A stretch of DNA of 6,386 bases from assembly GCA_027450105.1 (NCBI GenBank), contig DAIDKJ010000079.1:1-6386 (forward strand). Direction: 5' to 3'. Under the pieces are notes generated by a model. That model saw only the letters and a program-made list of their open reading frames with translations, was not told the origin of the DNA and did not search any database. Positions 1 through 5,507 of this stretch are shown here, one piece after another; position 1 is the stretch's first letter; each line of letters opens with the position of its first letter. The translations under genes and the position numbers were made by a program. The stretch comes from Ferrovum sp. (GTDB lineage Bacteria > Pseudomonadota > Gammaproteobacteria > Burkholderiales > Ferrovaceae).

Positions 1-123
1 GACCGTGTCGAGCGAATCAGCGCCCAGATCATCCACAAAGGAGGAGGTGTTTTGAATTTCCTCTTCTTTCACACCCAGTTGTTCGGATACGATTTTTTTG
101 ACGCGCTGCTCAATGTTTGACAT
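1..123 (-). CDS. acpP: Acyl carrier protein AcpP, N-terminal part (cut by window edge)
   Basis: Acyl carrier protein is the small acidic cytosolic protein that carries growing acyl chains on a 4'-phosphopantetheine arm and is the shared substrate of all the Fab enzymes encoded here. The first 41 codons are present; the rest runs off the left edge. Translation begins MSNIEQRVKKIVSEQLGVKE and reaches the diagnostic DLGADSLD motif at residues 32-39, in which Ser37 is the phosphopantetheine attachment site. The ATG at 123-121 is preceded by a good Shine-Dalgarno AGAAGGA (139-133), nine bases upstream. The gene follows fabG by 81 bp, the usual fabG-acpP order, and fabF would be expected next, outside the window. 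A separate promoter candidate lies in the spacer, which would fit the high level of ACP that cells need. The part that is visible shows nothing abnormal. Confidence 0.96.
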   Translation of the reverse strand, partial: MSNIEQRVKKIVSEQLGVKEEEIQNTSSFVDDLGADSLDTV

Positions 124-155
124 GTGTTATGGTCCTTCTGAGGGAGATATGTGGC

Positions 156-185
156 AAAAAAACAGGCGTAGTGTACCAGAACCTG
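156..185 (-). terminator. Candidate weak attenuator between fabG and acpP
   Basis: Read on the minus strand, CAGG (185-182) can pair with CCTG (166-163), and a run of seven T (162-156) follows at once. Inside the loop GTA and TAC can pair as well. A four-base-pair base stem plus a T run resembles a weak, leaky terminator; it is far from a strong one. It sits just after fabG and before acpP, where partial termination would separate fab enzyme expression from ACP expression. This reading is inference from sequence only. Confidence 0.22.
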
Positions 186-192
186 CCGTGTC
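170..192 (-). promoter_or_regulatory. Candidate acpP promoter with extended -10
   Basis: On the minus strand TGGTACACT ends at 170, giving an extended -10 (TGn then TACACT, 175-170, four of six consensus bases). The region 17 bases further upstream offers only a poor -35 (ATGAAC). Transcription would start near 163 and leave about 40 bases of leader with the acpP ribosome binding site. E. coli acpP is known to have its own promoter in addition to readthrough, so a promoter here is expected, but the match is weak. Confidence 0.25.
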
Positions 193-204
193 GTTCATTA
201 AATC

Positions 205-945
205 TCAATCCATGGCCATTCCGCCGTTGACGTGCAGGGTGCTTCCGGTGATGTAACCCGCCTGGGCGGAGGCCAGAAAGGCCACCGCATGAGCCACATC
301 TTCGGGTTGCCCCAAGCGCCCCAGGGGAATGTTGCTGCGCAAGGATTGCTGTTGTTCGGCGCTCAAGGCCCGGGTCATGTCGGTTTCGATAAACCCCGGA
401 GCCACACAATTCACCGTAATGCCACGACTGCCCAGTTCCCGTGCCAAAGACTTGGTCAAACCCACCAATCCGGCCTTGGCTGCGGCATAATTGCTTTGGC
501 CGGCGTTTCCGGTAGTGCCCACGATGGAACCCACGTTGATGATCCGCCCGGCGCGGGCCTTCATCATATCGCGCATGACGGCACGGGATAATTGAAACAC
601 CGCTTTCAGATTGGTATCGAGCACCTCGTCCCAGTCTTCATCGCGCAAACGGATGGCCAGCATGTCGCGGGTAATTCCCGCATTGTTCACCAGAATGCTG
701 ACCGGACCCCAGTCCTTTTTGACGGCTTCCACAGTGGCCAGAATCCCAGCCCCATCCTTCACGTCCAGCACATAGCCGGCTCCGGTTGCCGCACAGGAAC
801 TCAGCATCTGTTGAATGGCGGCTACACCTTCGGGGCGTGTTGCGGTACCTGCCACAATCGCCCCAGCCGCAGCCAGTTGCCGTGCAATGGCCATTCCAAT
901 GCCGCGACTGGCACCCGTTACCAAAGCCACTTGTCCTTCAAGCAT
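205..945 (-). CDS. fabG: 3-oxoacyl-ACP reductase FabG
   Basis: FabG is the NADPH-dependent beta-ketoacyl-ACP reductase that catalyses the first reduction of each fatty acid elongation cycle in the cytosol. The 246-residue protein is a complete short-chain dehydrogenase of normal FabG length. The Rossmann cofactor motif TGASRGIG is at residues 10-17 and NNAG at 87-90. The catalytic tetrad is intact: Asn112, Ser140, and Tyr153 with Lys157 in SNYAAAK. The C-terminus carries the family-typical PLGRLGQPEDVA (207-218) and ITGSTLHVNGGMAMD (232-246) segments. The ATG start at 945-943 overlaps the end of fabD by 8 bp and has a Shine-Dalgarno AAGGAA about six bases upstream, inside fabD, so translation of the two is probably coupled. 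That ribosome binding site lies in one copy of a 15-bp tandem duplication. Identity as FabG rather than another SDR is secured by the location between fabD and acpP. Confidence 0.97.
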   Translation of the reverse strand: MLEGQVALVTGASRGIGMAIARQLAAAGAIVAGTATRPEGVAAIQQMLSSCAATGAGYVLDVKDGAGILATVEAVKKDWGPVSILVNNAGITRDMLAIRLRDEDWDEVLDTNLKAVFQLSRAVMRDMMKARAGRIINVGSIVGTTGNAGQSNYAAAKAGLVGLTKSLARELGSRGITVNCVAPGFIETDMTRALSAEQQQSLRSNIPLGRLGQPEDVAHAVAFLASAQAGYITGSTLHVNGGMAMD

Positions 946-1900
946 GATCTGTTCCTTGTTGATCCGTTCCTGGTTGTATGGCGCGCAGGGCGCTGTGAAT
1001 GGCGTCGGCGCTGTTCAGGGTAAGTCCCTGCACGCGGCTGTCGATCCGTTTGGTCAGGGGGGCCAAAACCTTTCCGGGGCCACATTCGATGATTGTTTCA
1101 ACGCCTTGGTGAACCAAGGCCTGCACGCATTCCACCCAGCGTACCGGTTGGTGGAGTTGCTGTACCAAAGCCGAACGAATCGCTTGCGGGGTTGTGGCTA
1201 CGGCTACCGTGGCATTGTGGATGACCGGCATGGCAGGAGTCTGCACAGTGATCTGTTCCAGTGCGGCCTGCAACTGTATTGCTGCCGGATGCATGAGAGA
1301 ACAGTGGGAGGGCACACTCATGGCCAACAGGATGGCGCGTTTGGCCCCCTTGGATTTGGCGGCAAGAATGGCACGCTCCACTGCGGCTCGCTGTCCGGCA
1401 ATCACTACCTGACCCGGTGCGTTGAAATTGGCCGGCTCGACGATCGCAGTAGCGGCAGATTCCTCACAGGCAGCGCGCACCTGATCGTCTTCCAGGCCCA
1501 AAATGGCCGCCATGGCGCCCTCGCCCTCCGGCACGGCTTCCTGCATGGCTCGGGCCCGAAGCCTGGTTAGCCGCAAGGCATCGGGAAAGGACAATACCCG
1601 GGCTGCAACCAGGGCGCTATATTCCCCCAGACTATGTCCGGCAACGGCGGTGGGTTCGGCCCCTCCCTGTTGCAGCCAGGCGCGATAGACGGCCACACCA
1701 GCAGCGAGCATGAGAGGCTGGGTATTGACCGTTTGGGCCAGTGCGGACTCTGGACCATCGCTGACAAGGGCCCAGAGATCCTGGTGCAAAACCTCCGAAG
1801 CCTCTGCGAAAGTGGCTCGAATGGGGGAAAGATCGGCATAGGCCTGCATCATGCCCACCGACTGGGAACCTTGTCCCGGAAACACGAAAGCAAAACTCAT
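938..1900 (-). CDS. fabD: Malonyl-CoA:ACP transacylase FabD
   Basis: FabD moves the malonyl group from malonyl-CoA to the thiol of holo-ACP, making the extender for FabH and the later condensing enzymes. The 320-residue protein is slightly longer than E. coli FabD. It has FPGQGSQ at 7-13, the nucleophile elbow GHSLGEY at 88-94 with catalytic Ser90, the carboxylate-binding arginine region LRARAMQEAVPEGEGAMAA beginning at 114 (Arg115 by alignment), NFNAPGQVVIAG at 158-169, and catalytic His199 in VPSHCSLM. The IECGPGKVL signature is at 271-279. The start ATG at 1900-1898 has an AGGATAGG purine stretch upstream and lies 41 bp after fabH. The stop TGA (940-938) falls inside the fabG start region. 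The tail ends PGTDQQGTDHA, which reflects an in-frame 15-bp tandem duplication and is likely dispensable for catalysis. Confidence 0.97.
   Translation of the reverse strand: MSFAFVFPGQGSQSVGMMQAYADLSPIRATFAEASEVLHQDLWALVSDGPESALAQTVNTQPLMLAAGVAVYRAWLQQGGAEPTAVAGHSLGEYSALVAARVLSFPDALRLTRLRARAMQEAVPEGEGAMAAILGLEDDQVRAACEESAATAIVEPANFNAPGQVVIAGQRAAVERAILAAKSKGAKRAILLAMSVPSHCSLMHPAAIQLQAALEQITVQTPAMPVIHNATVAVATTPQAIRSALVQQLHQPVRWVECVQALVHQGVETIIECGPGKVLAPLTKRIDSRVQGLTLNSADAIHSALRAIQPGTDQQGTDHA
945..974 (-). repeat. 15-bp imperfect tandem duplication at fabD/fabG junction
   Basis: Two adjoining 15-bp units (945-959 and 960-974) match at 13 of 15 positions. Read on the minus strand they are ACCAGGAACGGATCA and ACAAGGAACAGATCA. 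In fabD they encode the repeated GTD of the C-terminal tail. The unit nearer fabG contains AAGGAA, the fabG Shine-Dalgarno, and its last A is the first base of the fabG ATG. The copy further away therefore holds a second purine-rich AGGAA at a distance too great to serve the same start. Confidence 0.75.
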
Positions 1901-1941
1901 GGGCTGAACCTATCCTGACTGAAGAGCGTTGAAGACCCGTG

Positions 1942-2904
1942 TTACACCGTGAGCAGCGCAGCGCCCCAGGTAAATCCTCCCCCCACGGCTGCCAGCAATA
2001 CCTTATGGCCCGGTTGGACCCGTCCATCCCGCAAGGCAACATCCAGTGCCAACGGAATGGAAGCGGCAGAGGTGTTGCCATGGCGATCCACGGTGACGAT
2101 GACCCGGTCCATGGAAAGCCCGAGCTTATGCGCGGTGGCTTCGATGATGCGAATATTGGCCTGGTGCGGGATGAACCAATCCACCTCATCCACCCGGCAA
2201 TGATTGGCCGTCAAGGCTTCGCGGCACACTTGGTCGAGAACCTTGACGGCGAATTTGAATACGGCTGCACCATCCATCTGCACCATGGGGGAACCCGTCA
2301 CCTGCCCCCCACAGACAAACCCGGGAACCGAGAGCAAATCCACATAGCGTCCGTTGGCGTGTAAATGGGTGGAATGCAGGCCAGGTTGTGGCGCCGCCTG
2401 CAACACCACCGCCCCGGCCCCGTCGCCAAATAATACACACGTGTTGCGATCCGTCCAGTCCAGCAGGTTGGTAAAAGTTTCGGCACCCACCACCAAGGCA
2501 GTCCGCACGGTTCCCTGGCGGATGAATTGATCCGCCACCGACAAGGCATACACAAAGCCGGTGCACACCGCTTGTAGATCGAAGGCCATGACCCCGGTGT
2601 CAATGCCCAGCTTGGCTTGCAAGATGCAGGCGGTTCCCGGAAATATCATGTCGGGGGTGGTAGTGGCCACCAGGATCAGATCCAGTTGATTGGCCTCGAT
2701 CCCGGCACTGTGCAGCGCCTGTTGGGCTGCAATCAGGGCCAGATCACTGGTTTTTTGCTGCTCCGCACGCACATGACGTTGGCGAATACCGGTGCGGGAC
2801 TGGATCCAGGCGTCGTTGGTGTTGACCCGTTGTTCCAGATCGTGATTGGTGACAATCTGTTCCGGCGCGTAACTGCCCGTCCCAATGATTTTGGAATAAT
2901 TCAT
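1942..2904 (-). CDS. fabH: Beta-ketoacyl-ACP synthase III FabH
   Basis: FabH starts type II fatty acid synthesis by condensing acetyl-CoA with malonyl-ACP to acetoacetyl-ACP, and is a feedback control point for long-chain acyl-ACP. The 320-residue protein is complete and of typical length. It has WIQSRTGIRQRHV (33-45), the nucleophile Cys114 in DLQAVCTGFVYAL, LFGDGAGAVVLQ (158-169), catalytic His247 in IPHQANIRI, catalytic Asn277 in RHGNTSAASIPLAL, and the C-terminal GGGFTWGAALL (308-318). The Cys-His-Asn triad is intact. The ATG start overlaps the plsX stop in an ATGA arrangement (4 bp), and an AGGAAC purine stretch lies within the end of plsX, which implies translational coupling. Being directly behind plsX and ahead of fabD marks it as the primary housekeeping FabH rather than a secondary paralogue. 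Confidence 0.97.
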   Translation of the reverse strand: MNYSKIIGTGSYAPEQIVTNHDLEQRVNTNDAWIQSRTGIRQRHVRAEQQKTSDLALIAAQQALHSAGIEANQLDLILVATTTPDMIFPGTACILQAKLGIDTGVMAFDLQAVCTGFVYALSVADQFIRQGTVRTALVVGAETFTNLLDWTDRNTCVLFGDGAGAVVLQAAPQPGLHSTHLHANGRYVDLLSVPGFVCGGQVTGSPMVQMDGAAVFKFAVKVLDQVCREALTANHCRVDEVDWFIPHQANIRIIEATAHKLGLSMDRVIVTVDRHGNTSAASIPLALDVALRDGRVQPGHKVLLAAVGGGFTWGAALLTV

Positions 2905-3968
2905 GAAGGCCGATGTTCCTGTTCCTGGTTGGACGGCTCTGGCACCCTGTGCTGCGTTGCGGTCAATTTTGCCACGGTGTCCTGAATACGCTCCAGAACC
3001 TTGTTACGCACCTCTGCGGCGGCATACTCGAGAGCATGGCGAAACGCATAGGCATCTGCTCCGCCATGGCTTTTCACCACAACCCCTTTGAGTCCCAGGA
3101 GACTGGCACCATTATACTGACGGTGATCCACACGGCGGCGAAAGCTGTTGAGCACCGGCATGGCCACCAAAGCGGCCAGTCTGGTCAACAGGTTTTTCTG
3201 GAATTCGCGCTTGATCATTTGCCCTAGCATCCAGGCCAATCCTTCGGAGGTTTTGAGGACGACATTGCCGACAAAACCATCACACACCACAACGTTCACG
3301 GTGCCCTTGTAAATATCGTCGCCTTCCACGTTACCATAAAAGCAAATGGGCGCCTGACGCAATAACTCGCCAGCCTGCTTGATCAGTTCATTGCCCTTGA
3401 TGGCCTCATGGCCGATATTGAGCAGGCCCACGGTAGGTTGCTCCAACCCATCCACGGCCGAAGCCAGAATTGAACCCATGAGGCCGAACTGGCACAGATG
3501 CTTGGGCTCGCAATCCACATTTGCCCCCAGATCCAGGACATGGCAATGGCCATGGATGGTTGGTAATGTGGTGGCAATGGCCGGGCGTTCAATCCCGGGC
3601 ATCATTTTGAGAACGAAGCGCGCCGTGGCCATGAGTGCGCCCGTGTTACCCGCGCTGACACAACACTGCGCCCGCCCCTCTTGCACCAGATTGATGGCCA
3701 CACGCATGGAAGAGTCTTTTTTCTTCTTCAGCGCCAGGGCCGGGGGTTCATCCATGGCCACGATCTGTGAGGCCTCATGAATCTCTACCCGTGCGGCATC
3801 ATACCCGGGGGCCAATTGCAGCTGTGCCCGCAGCAACGACGATTGCCCCACCAGAATGACCCTGATGGCAGGGTCATTCTGGAGGAGTTCCAGAGCAGCA
3901 GGAACTGTGACAACAGGTCCATGGTCGCCACCCATGGCATCGATGGCGATCGTGATGGTGACGCTCAC
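2901..3968 (-). CDS. plsX: Phosphate acyltransferase PlsX
   Basis: PlsX is a peripheral membrane enzyme that turns acyl-ACP and inorganic phosphate into acyl-phosphate, the acyl donor used by PlsY in the first step of phosphatidic acid synthesis. The 355-residue protein shows the family motifs in order: IDAMGGDHGP at 9-18, SAGNTGALMA at 105-114, LDLGANVDC at 145-153, NIGHEAIKGN at 184-193, GNVEGDDIYKG at 212-222, CDGFVGNVVLK at 229-239, and GLKGVVVKSHGGAD at 292-305. It ends in a hydrophilic tail (SNQEQEHRPS). The start is GTG (3968-3966). It is the only possible start: the rpmF stop TAA lies 11 codons upstream in the same frame with no other start codon between, and the next in-frame ATG is inside the AMGGD motif. 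There is no well-spaced Shine-Dalgarno; AGAGG overlaps the GTG itself, so coupling to rpmF (33-bp gap) is plausible. A perfect 14-bp inverted repeat covers codons 29-40. Confidence 0.96.
   Translation of the reverse strand: MSVTITIAIDAMGGDHGPVVTVPAALELLQNDPAIRVILVGQSSLLRAQLQLAPGYDAARVEIHEASQIVAMDEPPALALKKKKDSSMRVAINLVQEGRAQCCVSAGNTGALMATARFVLKMMPGIERPAIATTLPTIHGHCHVLDLGANVDCEPKHLCQFGLMGSILASAVDGLEQPTVGLLNIGHEAIKGNELIKQAGELLRQAPICFYGNVEGDDIYKGTVNVVVCDGFVGNVVLKTSEGLAWMLGQMIKREFQKNLLTRLAALVAMPVLNSFRRRVDHRQYNGASLLGLKGVVVKSHGGADAYAFRHALEYAAAEVRNKVLERIQDTVAKLTATQHRVPEPSNQEQEHRPS
3851..3882 (-). repeat. Perfect 14-bp inverted repeat (hairpin) inside plsX
   Basis: CCAGAATGACCCTG (3851-3864) and CAGGGTCATTCTGG (3869-3882) are exact reverse complements separated by only four bases. 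In the minus-strand mRNA this gives a 14-bp stem closed by a CCAU tetraloop, lying about 87-118 bases into the plsX coding sequence (codons 29-40, LQNDPAIRVILV). No T run follows on either strand, so it is not an ordinary intrinsic terminator. One arm uses AGG for Arg36, which exactly matches the CCT of Pro33. Confidence 0.9.
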
Positions 3969-4001
3969 CTCTAAAACGGACGAGGGCGTTGACGCGTGGG
4001 A

Positions 4002-4184
4002 TTACAGGTCGTTCTTGGTCTGCACCACTTTCTTGCCACGATAATAGCCATTCGGGCTGATATGGTGACGCAGATGAACTTCTCCGGTGGTGGGCTCGGT
4101 AGCCAACGGGGGATTGGACAGAAAATCGTGAGCCCGGTGCATGCCACGCTTGGAAGGGGACTTTTTGTTCTGTTGGACTGCCAT
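4002..4184 (-). CDS. rpmF: 50S ribosomal protein L32
   Basis: L32 is a small basic protein of the large ribosomal subunit. The 60-residue product begins MAVQQNKKSPSKRGMHRAHD and contains the signature GEVHLRHHISPNGYYRGKKVV (34-54), closely resembling E. coli L32 from end to end. It lacks the cysteine pairs of zinc-binding L32 forms, so it is the zinc-independent type. The ATG at 4184-4182 has the strongest ribosome binding site in the window, AAGGAG at 4198-4193, eight bases upstream, with a small hairpin just before it. The yceD-rpmF-plsX order is conserved in proteobacteria and puts a ribosomal protein in the same transcript as phospholipid and fatty acid genes. Confidence 0.97.
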   Translation of the reverse strand: MAVQQNKKSPSKRGMHRAHDFLSNPPLATEPTTGEVHLRHHISPNGYYRGKKVVQTKNDL

Positions 4185-4203
4185 GCTACTTACTCCTTGA
4201 ATT

Positions 4204-4218
4204 CGGATCGAGGATCCG
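4204..4218 (-). repeat. Small perfect hairpin just upstream of the rpmF ribosome binding site
   Basis: CGGATC (4204-4209) and GATCCG (4213-4218) are a perfect 6-bp inverted repeat around a 3-base loop. In the mRNA the stem ends five bases before AAGGAG of rpmF. The rest of the 115-bp yceD-rpmF spacer (4185-4299) shows no gene and no promoter with a properly spaced pair of hexamers that I could find. The hairpin could influence rpmF translation or be a processing site; this is a structural observation only. Confidence 0.5.
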
Positions 4219-4299
4219 GTTTATCGCTACACTGAAATCAAAAACGGTTAGACCACATAAATTCTGGTGGCAGGCCACTACTGGTGAAAAGCCTCAGGA

Positions 4300-4788
4300 T
4301 CAAGTCAACTGTCGCAAGACCGCAAAAGGATGATCTGGATGTCCAGCTTCGCAGAGATCCGATACGCCACAATCGCCTGGTGCATGTCTGGGAGACACTG
4401 GAAGCGCCAACAATATCTCCTCCTGAATCAAATCCGCCACCGCCAAGTGCTCGGGGCACACGATCACATCCCAACCCACCCGCTCCTCCTCCAGTGCTGG
4501 CAACGCAGCCTCGTTGGGTACCAACTCAAGATGCGATTGCAGGTCCAGATCGAAGCGAAAACCTTCCAGACAGCGCTGACAAGTCAACTGCACGTACCCG
4601 GTAATCCGAACCGTGAGCAGAGGTTTTTGCCCGGGAGAGTACCCGCCGTCAACCCGATAGCCAATGATTCCGTCCAGATCGTGCAACTCGTCCTGTAACG
4701 CCAATAAATCGGCCGGCACACATTGGCCTTCCACGGTTTCGCCCAGTCGACACAGGCGCATGGGATCAAGCTGAGGAGCATCAAACAT
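4300..4788 (-). CDS. yceD: YceD family protein (DUF177), 23S rRNA accumulation factor
   Basis: The YceD/DUF177 family has been linked to accumulation of 23S rRNA and large-subunit assembly in bacteria and plant plastids; its exact biochemical role is not settled. The 162-residue protein has the expected features: an N-terminal LDP segment (7-9) that lines up with the LDPVR of E. coli YceD, the paired-cysteine element LTCQRC at 68-73, the acidic helix DLIQEEILLALPVSP at 119-133, and the C-terminal HPFAVLRQL at 153-161. Further cysteines at 140 and 146 could add to the CxxC pair. The ATG at 4788 is chosen because the LDP homology starts within nine residues of it, although there is no convincing Shine-Dalgarno (only GGCGGG close to the start). 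A near-consensus promoter lies so close that the transcript would be leaderless or nearly so. It is the first gene of the rpmF-plsX-fab operon, 115 bp ahead of rpmF. Confidence 0.92.
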   Translation of the reverse strand: MFDAPQLDPMRLCRLGETVEGQCVPADLLALQDELHDLDGIIGYRVDGGYSPGQKPLLTVRITGYVQLTCQRCLEGFRFDLDLQSHLELVPNEAALPALEEERVGWDVIVCPEHLAVADLIQEEILLALPVSPRHAPGDCGVSDLCEAGHPDHPFAVLRQLT

Positions 4789-4797
4789 AAGCCCGCC

Positions 4798-4826
4798 ATT
4801 TTATTTCATAACCCCTTAGATGTCAA
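4798..4826 (-). promoter_or_regulatory. Near-consensus sigma70 promoter for yceD and the fab operon
   Basis: On the minus strand a perfect -35 TTGACA (4826-4821) is followed after exactly 17 bases by TAAAAT (4803-4798, five of six -10 consensus bases). It faces yceD and is the best promoter in the window. The expected transcription start, about seven bases beyond the -10, is near 4793-4791, only 3-5 bases before the yceD ATG at 4788. It would drive yceD, rpmF, plsX and the fab genes, although extra internal promoters may exist. Confidence 0.72.
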
Positions 4827-4884
4827 AGTGTTGAAGCGATTCTGCACCGACCGGAGTAGACGCCTGGAATCCGGCACTCATCCA

Positions 4885-4913
4885 TTGACGAGTTCTCCCG
4901 GTTCTTGGAGAAT
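4885..4913 (+). promoter_or_regulatory. Candidate maf promoter close to its start codon
   Basis: TTGACG (4885-4890, five of six) is followed after 17 bases by GAGAAT (4908-4913, four of six). If used, transcription would begin at or just before the maf ATG at 4922. The -10 overlaps GGAG, which would otherwise be the maf ribosome binding site, so both readings cannot be fully right. A promoter further upstream in the 133-bp divergent region is equally possible; I see no better plus-strand pair there. Confidence 0.3.
4893..4912 (+). repeat. Inverted repeat covering the maf ribosome binding site
   Basis: TTCTCC (4893-4898) and GGAGAA (4907-4912) form a perfect 6-bp inverted repeat with an 8-base loop. 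The right arm contains GGAG, the only reasonable maf Shine-Dalgarno, ten or so bases before the ATG. In an mRNA starting upstream, folding would hide the ribosome binding site; in DNA it could be a protein site. The fold is visible, any role is inferred. Confidence 0.4.
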
Positions 4914-4921
4914 CACCCCCC

Positions 4922-5494
4922 ATGTTGATCCTTGCCTCCAGTTCCCCATACCGTCGTGCCCTGCTCGAGCAACTAAGGATCCCCTTTGCCACCGAAGCGC
5001 CGCACCTGGACGAAACGCCCCATCCGTCCGAGTCTCCCCGTGCCACCAGTTTGCGCCTGGCACGACAAAAGGCACAAAAGGTGGCCTTGCAGCATCCCGA
5101 AGACCTCATCATTGGCTGCGACCAGGTTGCGGTGCTGGGGGATGAAATCATGGATAAACCCTTGACCCATGAGCGTGCCGTGGCCCAGTTGCAGCGCGCC
5201 AGTGGTCAGCTCATGGTCTTTCATACGGCACTTTGTCTGCTCAATGCCCGCACCGGAAACCTGCAACAGGACTGCATTCTGGTGCAGGTGCGTTATCGCA
5301 CGCTGGATTCCCGGCAAATCGAGCGCTACCTGCAAACCGACCGCCCCTATGACTGCGCCGGAAGCACCAAAATCGAGGCTTTTGGCATCACCATCGTAGA
5401 TTCGGTGGACTGCCACGACCCGACAGCGCTGGTTGGTCTCCCCCTCATCACCCTTACACGCCTGCTTGCCCAGGAGGGTATTCTCCTACCTTGA
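4922..5494 (+). CDS. yceF: Maf/YceF-type nucleotide pyrophosphatase (probable m7GTP pyrophosphatase)
   Basis: Maf proteins hydrolyse non-canonical nucleoside triphosphates to monophosphate and pyrophosphate; the E. coli YceF subgroup prefers 7-methyl-GTP. The 190-residue protein is of normal length. It has the substrate-binding N-terminus LASSSPYRRALLEQL (4-18), DETPHPSESPR (30-40), the catalytic-base region IIGCDQVAVL (63-72) with Asp67, DKPL (78-81), CAGSTKIEAFGI (145-156) with Glu152, and VGLPLITL (171-178). E. coli YceF matches in the same places (SSP-RRALLE, DETP-SDESPR, IIG-DQV, CAGS-K-E-FGIT, LVGLPLI), which favours YceF over the dTTP/UTP-specific YhdE type. Position 66, before the catalytic Asp, is Cys where E. 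coli YceF has Ser. It diverges from yceD exactly as in E. coli. The start at 4922 aligns with the family N-terminus, and the stop lies 13 bp before the methyltransferase. Confidence 0.93.
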   Translation: MLILASSSPYRRALLEQLRIPFATEAPHLDETPHPSESPRATSLRLARQKAQKVALQHPEDLIIGCDQVAVLGDEIMDKPLTHERAVAQLQRASGQLMVFHTALCLLNARTGNLQQDCILVQVRYRTLDSRQIERYLQTDRPYDCAGSTKIEAFGITIVDSVDCHDPTALVGLPLITLTRLLAQEGILLP

Positions 5495-5507
5495 CCGGCT
5501 ATTCTCC
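5472..5507 (+). repeat. SD-like hairpin and repeated CTATTCTCC-type block before the methyltransferase start
   Basis: Near the end of maf, AGGAG (5472-5476) can pair with CTCCT (5483-5487) across six bases. The block GGGTATTCTCC (5476-5486) recurs as GGCTATTCTCC (5497-5507), ten of eleven bases the same and 21 bp apart, the second copy touching the methyltransferase ATG. The purine-rich AGGAGGG is about 30 bases from that ATG, too far for normal initiation. This may be a relic of a small duplication or a weak translational control element. Confidence 0.35.

Noticed and set aside
815..1570. Long plus-strand open frame of 251 codons
   Set aside because: It lies antisense to fabG and fabD, both with full catalytic motifs; its translation is low in recognisable structure and has no family resemblance. 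Long antisense frames are common opposite GC-rich genes.
1632..2189. Minus-strand open frame of 185 codons spanning the fabH-fabD junction
   Set aside because: It is out of frame with fabH and fabD, whose ends and starts in this region are well supported.
4584..4799. Alternative minus-strand ORF of 71 codons starting just upstream of yceD
   Set aside because: Out of frame with yceD, which carries the conserved LDP, CQRC and DLIQEEI motifs; this frame has none.
4851..4874. CCGGA (4851-4855) and TCCGG (4870-4874) as an operator in the yceD-maf control region
   Set aside because: Five-base arms separated by 14 bases are expected by chance in GC-rich sequence, and the position is well upstream of both promoters.
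5433..5507. Upstream extension of the methyltransferase to an ATG at 5433
   Set aside because: It would overlap maf by 62 bp, the added 25 residues resemble nothing in the family, and no ribosome binding site precedes it.
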